Origin: an uncultured Coriobacteriaceae bacterium | GTDB taxonomy: Bacteria; Actinomycetota; Coriobacteriia; Coriobacteriales; Atopobiaceae | Length of the DNA stretch: 9,078 nt | Assembly (NCBI GenBank): GCA_902772085.1 | Contig: CACXZL010000058.1 | Location: 1-9,078, forward strand | Reading direction: 5' to 3' | Part shown: positions 1 to 7,263 of the stretch, piece after piece | Layout: every line of letters begins with the position of its first letter | How positions within the stretch are numbered: the first letter of the stretch is position 1 | Notes under the pieces: generated by a model | Database searches by the model: none | Told to the model about the DNA's origin: nothing | What the model saw: only the letters and a program-made list of their open reading frames with translations | Program-made: the position numbers and the translations under genes

Positions 1-479
1 ACTGCACCCACGACGGAATGATCACCGACCAGTACGTAGCCTACATGGAGGAGAAGGCCAAGGGCGGCTGGGGGCTTCTCATCACCGAGGACTACTGCGT
101 GCAGCCCGCCGGCAAGGGGTACAGCCGCATCCCTGGGTTCTGGAAGGAGGAGCACGTCGCCAGCAGCCGACGCGTGACCGAGGCCGTACATCGTCGCGGG
201 TCCAAGATCTTCGCGCAGATGTACCATCCCGGCCGCCAGACCACGCCCGCCGCGAACGGTGGAGAACAGCCCGTGGCGCCCAGTCCCACCAAGGACCCTA
301 TGTGCCAGTTCCAGGCACGCGAGATGACGGTGGACGAGATTCATCAGCTCGTTGAGGACTTCGGAACGGCCGCCCGACGCGCAAAGGACGCGGGTTACGA
401 CGGCGTCGAGGTGCTCCCGCCTGAGGACCGCGTTGGCCAGGTCATCGACGAGCTGGGGGTCATAGAGTGGGAGGAGTAA
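1..479 (+). pseudogene. NADH:flavin oxidoreductase (Old Yellow Enzyme family), 5' fragment with aberrant end
   Basis: The frame is open from base 3 (codons for CTHDG precede the first internal ATG at 18), so the true start lies before the window. The protein reads as the first third of an OYE-type TIM barrel. It has HDGMITDQYVAYMEEKAKGG followed by GLLITED, then FAQMYHPGRQ, the strand that carries the FMN-contacting Gln and the H-x-G-R motif. It continues to EIHQLVEDFGTAARRAKDAG and YDGVEV. In intact members the next segment is H-(G/A)-A-H-G-Y-L, holding substrate-binding His residues, followed by more than 200 further residues. Here the homology stops near base 413 and about 21 unrelated-looking residues (LPPEDRVGQVIDELG and a short acidic end) lead to a TAA. 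The substrate-binding and most FMN-binding elements are therefore missing and the product cannot be a working barrel. Intact relatives reduce activated C=C bonds with NAD(P)H and FMN. The family call is confident; the pseudogene reading is strong because no continuation exists downstream. Confidence 0.8.
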
Positions 480-552
480 GGTCCACTGGTGACGTTCTCG
501 CCGAGGTGACGCTGCGGCCTCAGGTGCCGATGGGCGCCTTCCACGCGATTGG

Positions 553-1119
553 CTACGTGTGCGCGATGGGCGCGGCAGCCTGGTTGTTTATCTCGTTGAA
601 GGTCATCCAATACTTGACCTTGCCCTTGTAGCGCTCGAAGCACACGCGAGCGAAGCGCTCGAAGAAGTCGATGCAGCGCTTGTCGGCGAAGCCGTTGTAC
701 TCGGTGGCGAGGTGGTAGGGCATCTCGAAGTGCTGCAACGTGATGACGGGCTCGATGCCGCACTCGTGGCAGGCGTCGAACATGTCGTCGTAGAAGGCGA
801 GACCGGCCTCGTTCGGCTCGGCGTCGTCACCGTTGGGGAAGATGCGCGTCCACGCGATGGAGGTGCGGAACGCCTTGAAGCCCATCTCGCCGAAGAGCTG
901 GATGTCCTCGCGGTAGTGGCGGTAGAAGTCGATGCCCTCGTGGTTCGGGTAGTTCTCCCCCGCCACGACGCCGTCGGTGATGCGGCGCGGGATGCCGTTA
1001 CCGCCCGCGGTCATCACGTCCGCGATCGAGATGCCCTTGCCGCCCTGGTCCCAGCCGCCCTCGAGCTGGTGCGCAGCCACGGCGCCGCCCCACAGAAAGT
1101 CTTTGGGGAAATGACTCAT
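553..1119 (-). pseudogene. GH1 6-phospho-beta-glucosidase, N-terminal fragment (188 codons)
   Basis: The start is well supported: AAGGAG sits six bases before the ATG at 1119. The protein opens with the GH1 N-terminal signature (FPKDFLWGGAVAAHQLEGG, with the sugar-contacting Gln at residue 18). It continues with GFKAFRTSIAWTRIFPNG, TLQHFEMPYHL (His130) and WMTFNEINNQ, whose Glu176 is the general acid/base. The NEINNQ form and the HFEMPYHL stretch fit phospho-beta-glucosidases of the BglA/AscB type, which hydrolyse PTS-imported, C6-phosphorylated beta-glucosides in the cytoplasm. Family members are about 470-490 residues. This one stops at 188, just after the acid/base, so the nucleophile Glu in the usual T-E-N-G motif and the phosphate-binding loop are gone. 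A TAG follows, then more stops in the same frame around 510-555. No PTS gene or antiterminator lies beside it. It is read as a 3'-deleted relic with its 5' signals still intact. Confidence 0.85.
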
Positions 1120-1159
1120 CTTGGTCTCCTTTGTCCTCGGATGTCACAACGTCATACCC

Positions 1160-1201
1160 ATTATCTTCGTTAGCCCAACAAGCTCACCAACCAGTCGGTG
1201 A
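1160..1201 (-). promoter_or_regulatory. Possible promoter and operator of the truncated GH1 gene
   Basis: On the minus strand GATAAT (1160-1165) matches a -10 box in five of six positions and lies about 40 bases upstream of the GH1 start codon. The expected -35 position falls on an imperfect 18-base palindrome at 1184-1201. Its outer arms TCACC/GGTGA are perfect and there is an inner AC..GT pair. No good TTGACA is present. A palindrome overlapping a weak -35 is the arrangement expected for a repressor or activator site of a sugar-responsive regulator (LacI or GntR type), but the regulator is not in the window. The call is tentative. Confidence 0.3.
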
Positions 1202-1285
1202 AAGGAGCGGTATGCACGAAAGCCCGCCTCGAAGGAGGCACCGAGCGCTCGCCGGACACTCGCCAACCCAAATGTGTAATTGTGC

Positions 1286-1329
1286 GGCAGCCCCTCATGA
1301 GCCTTAACGAAGACACATAAGGGGCTGCC
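1286..1329 (-). terminator. Hairpin terminator after the giant surface-protein gene
   Basis: A perfect 10-bp inverted repeat (GGCAGCCCCT at 1286-1295 and AGGGGCTGCC at 1320-1329) encloses a 24-base loop. On the minus strand it begins 22 bases after the TAA of the 1797-aa gene, the right place for a transcription terminator. The run of Ts after the stem is poor in both directions (GCACAATTACACATTT on minus, TCATTTCT on plus). It may therefore be a weak or bidirectional terminator, or a 3'-end-protecting hairpin. The stem is certain; termination is inferred from its position. Confidence 0.6.
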
Positions 1330-1351
1330 TCATTTCTGCGTAAACGCCGAC

Positions 1352-4300
1352 TTAGTCGTTGCGACGCCTGCGATAGACGCCAAAGCCCGCAAGCATCAGC
1401 CCCGTTGCGACGAGGGAAAGCATGAGCGACATGGCCTGGCTGTGGTCGCTCGTGCTTGCCGTTGTGGAGCGAGTGGTAGTGGTGGAAGTCGTGCCCGTGG
1501 TCGGGCTCGACCCCGTCGCGGCGTTGCTGGCACTGGCCTGGGTCGTCGTGCCAGATGAGGGCGTCTCCGCCGTGCCAGATGTGGCCGATGAGGCCGACTC
1601 CGCCAAGTCCTTTTGCAGCACCATAAACGCCTCGACGCCGCTCGCTGCAAAGGTCGCCATGTAGCCCGAATCCGTCTGCGTGACGCTCACGGGACTCACG
1701 CGCTCCGCGCTACCGTCTGTGTGCATAACGGCAATCGCCGTATCAGCGCTCTTCGCAGGCACTATATAGGTCAGATCCGACTGCGCCCATAGCTCGCCCG
1801 GTATCTTGTTGCCAGCCGCGTCCTGAATCGAGCAGATGTAGGCAGACGACGTGGTATAGCCAGCTGCGCTCTGGACGAGGAGCTTCCACGGCTCGCTGAC
1901 GCCGTTCAGCGGCGTCATGGTCATCCTGACACCCCTGTGCATGTTGCCCTTTACGGTGACCCCGTTGTTTGAAAGCGTCACATCCGCAAAGAACGACGAA
2001 GGATTCTTGATTCTCGGCAGACCTGCATTGAGCGCATTGTGGCGCACCCAAGTGACCGAGTTGGACCCGGTGCCACTCAGCGTCTGTATGAAGGAGTCCG
2101 CCATCATCTCCCCGCGGGCAAGCCCGTTCACGTTCGTCTCAGAATGACTGCGGCCCGTATACTCATATGGCTTTTGTTCCTCGGAGGTCGTATAGTACGT
2201 GTCCGTGATCGTGCCGCCCTGCTCGAACGCGATGCTTCCCTTTGCATCCTTGGCACTCACGACGGCAGAGCTGTAGCCACCCTCAATGGCACCGAAATTC
2301 TCGGCACATATTCCACCGCTGCCATAGTGATAGCCCATGTTTTGATTCATCATTGACTCAAGACCGGTGGACGACACATTGCCGTTTCCCACGCAGTTGC
2401 TGATCGTTCCATCGACGTTTTCCCCTGCGACGCCACCGGCATACCACGAGGCGTTCACGTCCGCCGCACTTCTGCTGGCGTACACGGTCCCGTAGTTTTT
2501 ACCGACGATGCCGCCGGCGGTCGTGGCCTTCACGTAGGAATTGTATGCCCTCAACGACACCAACTCCCCCGTGTCGGGTCGTATGTACACGCCATTGGTC
2601 AGGTTCAAGCCGTTCACGCAATGCTCTATGCGCCCGTAGTTCATGGCGGCGATGCCACCACCCCAAGAGCCATCGCTCTGGAAGTCGCAGTCAAAGAGGA
2701 AGAGGTTCTTTACGACGCCCGACTCGCCTATGGCCTCGAAGAGTCCCCCTCTGCTGTCACACGCCACGCGCATGCCAAAAATGCAGTAGCCATTGCCCTC
2801 GAAGGTGCCGTCGTACCTGCACCCGTCCTCGTCCTGGCCAATCCCCTGCGTCCATGGATCCTTGCCATTGGCATCGATGTTGTTTTGCAGCACTATGTCT
2901 TTGCTCGCATAGTGCTCGGGCCTCTTGCGCATCGCCTGGGAGATCTTCACCAGATCCTCGTAGGTGCGTACCAGTACCCTGCCCTCGTCGTCCGTGTCGA
3001 TGTCATCCACTTCCTCAGGATCCAACTCGGTGAAGGTTGCGCTGAGCGTGACGTTGGCGTCGGGCATGGTGAAGGTCGCCACGCCGCTCTGCTCGTCATA
3101 GAGTCCCTCCTGCGTCGCCCACACGTTCTCCGTTGAGCCGTCGGTGGTTAGAACAAACTCCTGCAACACAAGCAAGTCAGATGCCGTGAGCTTGGCCCGC
3201 ACCGTATCTCCCGAGACGAACCTCCGTTGGGAGCCGTCCAGCACGTTGCCGTCTGCGTCCACGAACTGGAGACTCGCGCCGTCATGCAAGGTCGCGAGCG
3301 TAACCGCCGGCTTCTCGCGCAGAGAGACGGAGAGCGTCGCGTTGGCGTCGGGCATGGTGAAGGTCGCCATGCCGCTCTGGGCATCGTAGACTCCCTCCTG
3401 CGAAGCAAACAAGTTCTCCGTGGAGCCATCGGCCACAAGGACGCACTCTTGAAATACGTACTGATCGGATACCTGGAGCTTGGCCCGCACCGTCTCCCCG
3501 GGTACGAATCCCCGCTGGGTTCCATCCAAGACGTTGCCGACTGCGTCCACGAACTGGAAGCTCGCTCCGTCCTGTGAGGTGTCCAGCGTGAGCGTCGGCT
3601 TCTCGTGCAGAGCGCCCGCGAGCGTCGCGTTTGCATCGGGCATCTTGAAGGTAGCTCTGCCGGCGTCCGCGTCGTAGACACCCTCCTGCCTCGCGAAGAC
3701 GTTGTCTGTGCTGCCTTCCTCGGTAAGGACCATGTCCGGGAAGTATGCGTCTCCTTCCGCATCCGCGGATATCCCGACGCTCACCGTGTCGTTTGCAGCA
3801 AACTGCTTGCGGATAAGGTTCAAGTCGTCCCCATACTCGTTCAAGAACTGAAGCGAAAGCTGGCCTTCCACAGGCGCAAGCGTCAGCATGTGGGCATGCG
3901 TGTTGAGCGCTTCTTCCGAGAATCGCACGACCACGTCACTCGCCGGCATGGTAAAGCTGATGCGCCCGTCTGCAGGCGTCGTCTCCACCCGCCGATTCGC
4001 GCTGTCAAACACCTCGACGCCCGAAACGACGTATCCCGATTCGACCGCATACGAGATGCTCACCGTGTCGCCCTCTATGAAATCCACCGACTTGGAATGG
4101 ATCCAGCTGTCGTTGCCGCCAAGCGCGTACAGATTCAGATTCTCGAAGGTATGCGTCACGTTGGCCGAATCGTTTACGTTAACGGTGTTGCTCGTATGCA
4201 GGATCGGATCTACCTTCACATCCTTCGCCGGCATGGTAAAGGCGTATAGCTTCTCCGTAGGACGGGTGCGCTGCATCTCGCTCGTCACGTCCTCATAGGC

Positions 4301-6745
4301 AACGTCTATGGAATTGCCCGCCACGTCGGTAATGGTGATTCCCTTGGCCATATGATGGTTGTAGCCAATGACGCTTACGACCACCTGATCGCCTTCCCTG
4401 AAGGACTTGGTGCCCAAGAAGTCGTAGCTGCCAAACTGCATCACCGCATCGTAGCCGGAATCCCCCTCCACGTCATTGAGCGTCACGCCGTACGTCAAAA
4501 GGCTAGGATCGACCTGCACATAGGTCACCTCCACCGTCGCATCCTGACACGGCACGGGAACCGAGAACTCATATGCACCGTCGGCGTTCTCCTTCATCGA
4601 CATGAGAATTTCCTGCGTGGAGATCGTCGTCTCGTCGCTCAGCTTGACGTCCGCAAACAGCTCTTCGAGCACGTTGCCGCGCTTGTCTAGGAGCCGAACG
4701 GAGCCGATGATGTATCCGTCGTCTGGCGCGGCCTTGATGGTCATGGCAGTTCCAGAATCATACGTGCCGCTTCCACCCTCGCTCAGCCGCGCACCGCCAA
4801 TCGTCGCGTACGTTTCGCCGCCTTCCGCACCGGCAAGCGAAACCGCGGCGGACGGATCATCGCATACCCACATGACCATGGCTTCCGTATCCTTCAGATG
4901 CGTGTCTTTTTCATAGCCCGTGTAGTCTCTGAGGTCGTCCTCCAAATCCAAGAACGCCTCGTTCTTCGGGGAATACGGCATGGAAGCGTTGCCAATGCTC
5001 ATCGTGCCATCCGGATTCTGAAAGATGTTGTGCAGCATAGCCCAGTAGAGCTTCCTTCGAAGTGGCATGAAGTTGGGGCCATACTTGAGGTCATCCTCGT
5101 CTGTGGAAAGCGCCTTCCAAGTCACTTCAGGCAGATGCACGTTCTCGGACCCAAACGCCATGGAAAGCTCGTCCTTGATGTTTGCCGCCAACGTGTCGCC
5201 GGTATCGTAGGCGGTGATGGTGCCATCCGCGATGGCGCTGAGCTCCGACATTTCCACCGGAACCACGTACCCGCCCTCGAGACCTTTCATGAGGGCAAAG
5301 AAGTCCGTGGATGGACAGGTTTGGTCGTTCGCCCCGCTCGTCGGAGCGACCATCACCAACTCCGGAGAGTAGAGACCACGGCTCACCCCATCGCCCTCAC
5401 TATGGGAGTTCGTGGAGGTGCGAATCGCGTAGACCTTGTTCGGGCTGCTTACGAGGCGGAACGCATAGATGTGCTGATCCTGCTTGATGACGTCCGTATA
5501 CATGTTTGTGGTAGGCGTTTTCCCACCGGTACTGGGATCGTGCTCTGGGTATATGATACCGCCTTTGTAGCCGTTCGCTTCCTCGTACTCATGGAGCATT
5601 TCGTCGAAGTGCATGGGATTCTTGTAGTCCTGAATACTTCTGGTCTGAGCCACGTCGCTGTTGCGCATATAGGTGGTAAACACATCCTCCTGCGTATAGT
5701 ACATCTGGTTGATGCCACGGATCAGCTTGCGAGAGACGTCATAGAAGCCATCCCAGAGTTGTTGTGTCTGCGTACGCGCGTCGCTCTCGGAAAGCGATGC
5801 GTCGCTGGCGTAGAGCATAGCCTGAAACTCGCAGTAGTAGCGATATGCCTGCAAGTACATAAACGCCGCATTGTCCACAAGCGTAGCGGCGTCGCGCATG
5901 GAGCTGTACACGTTACCTTGGAAGTTGGTGACGCTGTTGATGTAGGTACGGTAGTAGCCGAGGTAGGCCGTGCTCGCGCTGGAGCCTCCGCGCATAGCCC
6001 AGCTTTCGGAACTGGGGTCTATCATATCCTCCGCGCTGTCTATATCGGTCAGAGGATCGTAGGGACTGATGAGGGAAAGAAAGCCCGTGGTGTTTGCATC
6101 GCCAAGGATTGGCTGTTTAAAGAGCGCGTTAAGCTGGTCGGTAAGGTCAGCATAGCTCTTGCCTTTGAAATAGTTGCCATAGACTTTGTTGTAGGCGGAC
6201 TCCAGTGTGAGCCTGTTTTGATCGCTGGGGTCTTCGTTGTATGCCACAAAAGCATGGATGACGGCGTTGAATTCATCGACCATGTCATTGTATTTCAAGG
6301 TGAATCTGTCTACCGGAGTGCCCGCGTTGGTATAGAAGGCGTCCTTGTACTCGTTCTGAGTAAGCGCCTTGATCATATTTGAGATATCGGTTGAGCTGCT
6401 TATCGTGTAGCTAAACAACGCATCGAGCTCTGCTGACAGGTCCTCTATGAGATCTATGGTCTTCTCGGCAAGGATGCGCTGCTTGCCGACTATGAGCGCC
6501 CTGGCCGAACTGAAGACCGAAGCCATGGCGTCGTTGGTCATCGCATCCGATGCCTTGCCAAGACCCCACGCCAGAGAACCCTTCACCGCACTGAGGGCAA
6601 TCTTGCTCAAGCTCGACGTGATAGACTTCGGCAGCATGCCCGCCTGAGCATGTTGTGGACTTGCCACACACAAAGAAAATGCCAGGATGACCGACATCGA
6701 CACCGCGATGACGCGCCGGAAGTACTGGACTACTTTCGCTCCCAT
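1352..6745 (-). CDS. Giant modular surface protein (1797 aa) with InlB-B-like repeats and GLUG beta-helix
   Basis: The chosen start (6745) has GGAAGG five bases upstream and gives a clean signal peptide, residues 1-35, with a cut after AQA. An in-frame ATG at 6814 would bury this signal. Residues about 36-370 look largely helical; about 370-640 are mixed; I recognise no family in either. From about 640 to 1241 run six divergent InlB-B-type modules, each ending in an F-x-(M/V)-P strand with that M/V at residues 729, 838, 933, 1035, 1131 and 1227. The last three are in exact 96-residue register. Residues 1257-1522 carry GLUG-like turns (GGLFEAIG, GGIVGKNYGTV, GGVAGENVDGTI, GGICAENFGAI), predicting a beta-helix. 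A beta-rich region follows, then a Ser/Thr-rich stalk (1716-1766), one hydrophobic helix (1771-1791) and an RRRRND tail. No LPXTG abuts the helix; SPTTG (1747-1751) is 19 residues too early. Likely a membrane- or wall-attached adhesin. It is the last gene of the surface locus. The domain calls are firm; the adhesin role is inferred. Confidence 0.88.
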   Translation of the reverse strand: MGAKVVQYFRRVIAVSMSVILAFSLCVASPQHAQAGMLPKSITSSLSKIALSAVKGSLAWGLGKASDAMTNDAMASVFSSARALIVGKQRILAEKTIDLIEDLSAELDALFSYTISSSTDISNMIKALTQNEYKDAFYTNAGTPVDRFTLKYNDMVDEFNAVIHAFVAYNEDPSDQNRLTLESAYNKVYGNYFKGKSYADLTDQLNALFKQPILGDANTTGFLSLISPYDPLTDIDSAEDMIDPSSESWAMRGGSSASTAYLGYYRTYINSVTNFQGNVYSSMRDAATLVDNAAFMYLQAYRYYCEFQAMLYASDASLSESDARTQTQQLWDGFYDVSRKLIRGINQMYYTQEDVFTTYMRNSDVAQTRSIQDYKNPMHFDEMLHEYEEANGYKGGIIYPEHDPSTGGKTPTTNMYTDVIKQDQHIYAFRLVSSPNKVYAIRTSTNSHSEGDGVSRGLYSPELVMVAPTSGANDQTCPSTDFFALMKGLEGGYVVPVEMSELSAIADGTITAYDTGDTLAANIKDELSMAFGSENVHLPEVTWKALSTDEDDLKYGPNFMPLRRKLYWAMLHNIFQNPDGTMSIGNASMPYSPKNEAFLDLEDDLRDYTGYEKDTHLKDTEAMVMWVCDDPSAAVSLAGAEGGETYATIGGARLSEGGSGTYDSGTAMTIKAAPDDGYIIGSVRLLDKRGNVLEELFADVKLSDETTISTQEILMSMKENADGAYEFSVPVPCQDATVEVTYVQVDPSLLTYGVTLNDVEGDSGYDAVMQFGSYDFLGTKSFREGDQVVVSVIGYNHHMAKGITITDVAGNSIDVAYEDVTSEMQRTRPTEKLYAFTMPAKDVKVDPILHTSNTVNVNDSANVTHTFENLNLYALGGNDSWIHSKSVDFIEGDTVSISYAVESGYVVSGVEVFDSANRRVETTPADGRISFTMPASDVVVRFSEEALNTHAHMLTLAPVEGQLSLQFLNEYGDDLNLIRKQFAANDTVSVGISADAEGDAYFPDMVLTEEGSTDNVFARQEGVYDADAGRATFKMPDANATLAGALHEKPTLTLDTSQDGASFQFVDAVGNVLDGTQRGFVPGETVRAKLQVSDQYVFQECVLVADGSTENLFASQEGVYDAQSGMATFTMPDANATLSVSLREKPAVTLATLHDGASLQFVDADGNVLDGSQRRFVSGDTVRAKLTASDLLVLQEFVLTTDGSTENVWATQEGLYDEQSGVATFTMPDANVTLSATFTELDPEEVDDIDTDDEGRVLVRTYEDLVKISQAMRKRPEHYASKDIVLQNNIDANGKDPWTQGIGQDEDGCRYDGTFEGNGYCIFGMRVACDSRGGLFEAIGESGVVKNLFLFDCDFQSDGSWGGGIAAMNYGRIEHCVNGLNLTNGVYIRPDTGELVSLRAYNSYVKATTAGGIVGKNYGTVYASRSAADVNASWYAGGVAGENVDGTISNCVGNGNVSSTGLESMMNQNMGYHYGSGGICAENFGAIEGGYSSAVVSAKDAKGSIAFEQGGTITDTYYTTSEEQKPYEYTGRSHSETNVNGLARGEMMADSFIQTLSGTGSNSVTWVRHNALNAGLPRIKNPSSFFADVTLSNNGVTVKGNMHRGVRMTMTPLNGVSEPWKLLVQSAAGYTTSSAYICSIQDAAGNKIPGELWAQSDLTYIVPAKSADTAIAVMHTDGSAERVSPVSVTQTDSGYMATFAASGVEAFMVLQKDLAESASSATSGTAETPSSGTTTQASASNAATGSSPTTGTTSTTTTRSTTASTSDHSQAMSLMLSLVATGLMLAGFGVYRRRRND
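3023..3886 (-). repeat. Three in-frame tandem 288-bp repeats (96 aa each)
   Basis: The units are 3599-3886 (most divergent, residues 954-1049), 3311-3598 (1050-1145) and 3023-3310 (1146-1241). The conserved motif GGCAT (complement of the ATGCC in FTMP) recurs at 3063, 3351 and 3639, exactly 288 bases apart each time. The two downstream units are the most alike. Both carry DGAS.QFVDA.GNVLDG, then TVRAKL, then DGSTEN..A.QEG.YD, and end in ATFTMPDAN.TLS. The first unit shares mainly the second half. Such repeats usually vary in copy number by slipped recombination and extend the protein away from the cell. Confidence 0.9.
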
Positions 6746-6750
6746 CTTTT

Positions 6751-6756
6751 CCTTCC
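6751..6756 (-). promoter_or_regulatory. Ribosome-binding site fixing the start of the giant surface protein
   Basis: GGAAGG on the minus strand, inside a longer purine run, lies five bases before the ATG at 6743-6745. The upstream in-frame ATG at 6814 has no comparable site and would add 23 residues in front of an already complete signal peptide. The start at 6745 is therefore preferred. Confidence 0.75.
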
Positions 6757-6785
6757 TTTCCTCGGATAACCAAAAAGACACAGCG

Positions 6786-6814
6786 ATTGTGGCATAGAAC
6801 ACCCATGCTGACAA
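6786..6814 (-). promoter_or_regulatory. Candidate internal promoter for the giant surface protein
   Basis: On the minus strand TTGTCA (6809-6814, five of six matches to TTGACA) is followed after exactly 17 bases by CACAAT (6786-6791, four of six matches to TATAAT). The predicted start of transcription would be near 6779, about 34 bases before the ATG. It lies in the 133-base gap after the small sortase substrate, the widest gap in the locus. This would let the giant protein be made apart from the upstream genes. The evidence is motif matching only. Confidence 0.35.
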
Positions 6815-6878
6815 CGTCTACCACAGAGCAATTTGCCTCAAAGGAAGTTCAGAATCCATGAAGGAAATAGCGGCCTTG

Positions 6879-7241
6879 TCAAGCCTCGCGCCGCTTTAGA
6901 TATACGGAAAAAAACGCCATACCAATCGCGGCTGCGCTCAGTGCGACGATGGCAGAGATGGAAACGGTACCATCGCCAGTCTGCGGAACGTTCTGCGTCG
7001 TCGCAGACGTCTCCGATGGACGCACTTGCTCGCTGCTGGTACTATCGGGGACCACGATGTGCGCCGTCACCTTCGTGGACGCATGGCCGGTCGCCAACCC
7101 GTCGTCCTCTTCCTCCGAGACGCCTATCTCTTGGTTGCCATACACGGCGCTCTCCGAGGCAAAAGCCAAAGGAAGACGCATCACGCCCGTCAGCAACACA
7201 GCCACGACGCAGACGCACATGTGTCTTCCTATCGTCTTCAT
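6879..7241 (-). CDS. Small sortase-anchored surface protein (VPQTG, 120 aa)
   Basis: The protein has three parts. The first is a signal peptide, residues 1-28, with a basic start MKTIGRH, a hydrophobic core and a cut after AFA. The second is a short, acidic and Ser/Thr-rich mature stretch of about 55 residues. The third is a full C-terminal sorting signal: VPQTG at 85-89, a hydrophobic span at about 92-113, and a KRREA tail. VPQTG is a known kind of LPXTG variant, so a sortase should join it covalently to the wall or to a pilin-like partner. There is hardly room for a folded domain, so it probably serves as a wall tether. This resembles the small LPXTG proteins (CscD type) of Firmicute cell-surface complexes. 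It starts 22 bases after the preceding stop, with AAGG eight bases before the ATG. A second ATG (codon 8) has a purine-rich site too but would lose the basic n-region. No sortase gene is in the window. Confidence 0.85.
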   Translation of the reverse strand: MKTIGRHMCVCVVAVLLTGVMRLPLAFASESAVYGNQEIGVSEEEDDGLATGHASTKVTAHIVVPDSTSSEQVRPSETSATTQNVPQTGDGTVSISAIVALSAAAIGMAFFSVYLKRREA

Positions 7242-7263
7242 CAGTCAACCTTGCCTAGCTCAA

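Noticed and set aside
559..1173. Plus-strand open frame of 204 codons over the GH1 relic
   Set aside because: The minus strand clearly encodes GH1 motifs. The plus reading is a low-complexity Val/Ala/Leu-rich shadow.
1226..1239. Short hairpin GCCTC-GAAG-GAGGC upstream of the GH1 relic
   Set aside because: A 5-bp stem is expected by chance in GC-rich DNA and has no supporting context.
1212..1307. Plus-strand 31-codon ORF with AAAGGAG four bases before its ATG
   Set aside because: The peptide is dominated by Pro, Arg, His and Ala and runs into the terminator hairpin. The purine run is the only support.
1489..1505. SPTTG in the stalk of the giant protein as a sortase site
   Set aside because: Sorting motifs sit within a few residues of the membrane helix. 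Here 19 residues intervene, and the string lies in Ser/Thr-rich low complexity where such matches arise by chance.
4898..6382. Long open frame (494 codons) on the plus strand opposite the giant gene
   Set aside because: It lies wholly inside the giant surface gene, has no ribosome-binding site, and its composition (Val/His/Arg-rich, no domain) is that of an antisense shadow of GC-rich coding DNA.
6743..6814. Upstream start of the giant protein at 6814 (23 extra residues)
   Set aside because: It has no Shine-Dalgarno site, would place extra hydrophobic sequence before a complete signal peptide, and lies on top of the candidate -35 box.
6869..6895. Inverted repeat AGCGGC/GCCGCT with an inner CTTGTCAAG
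   Set aside because: The stem is only 6 bp with a 15-base loop, overlaps the stop codon of the VPQTG protein and has no T-run. It is too weak to call an intergenic terminator.
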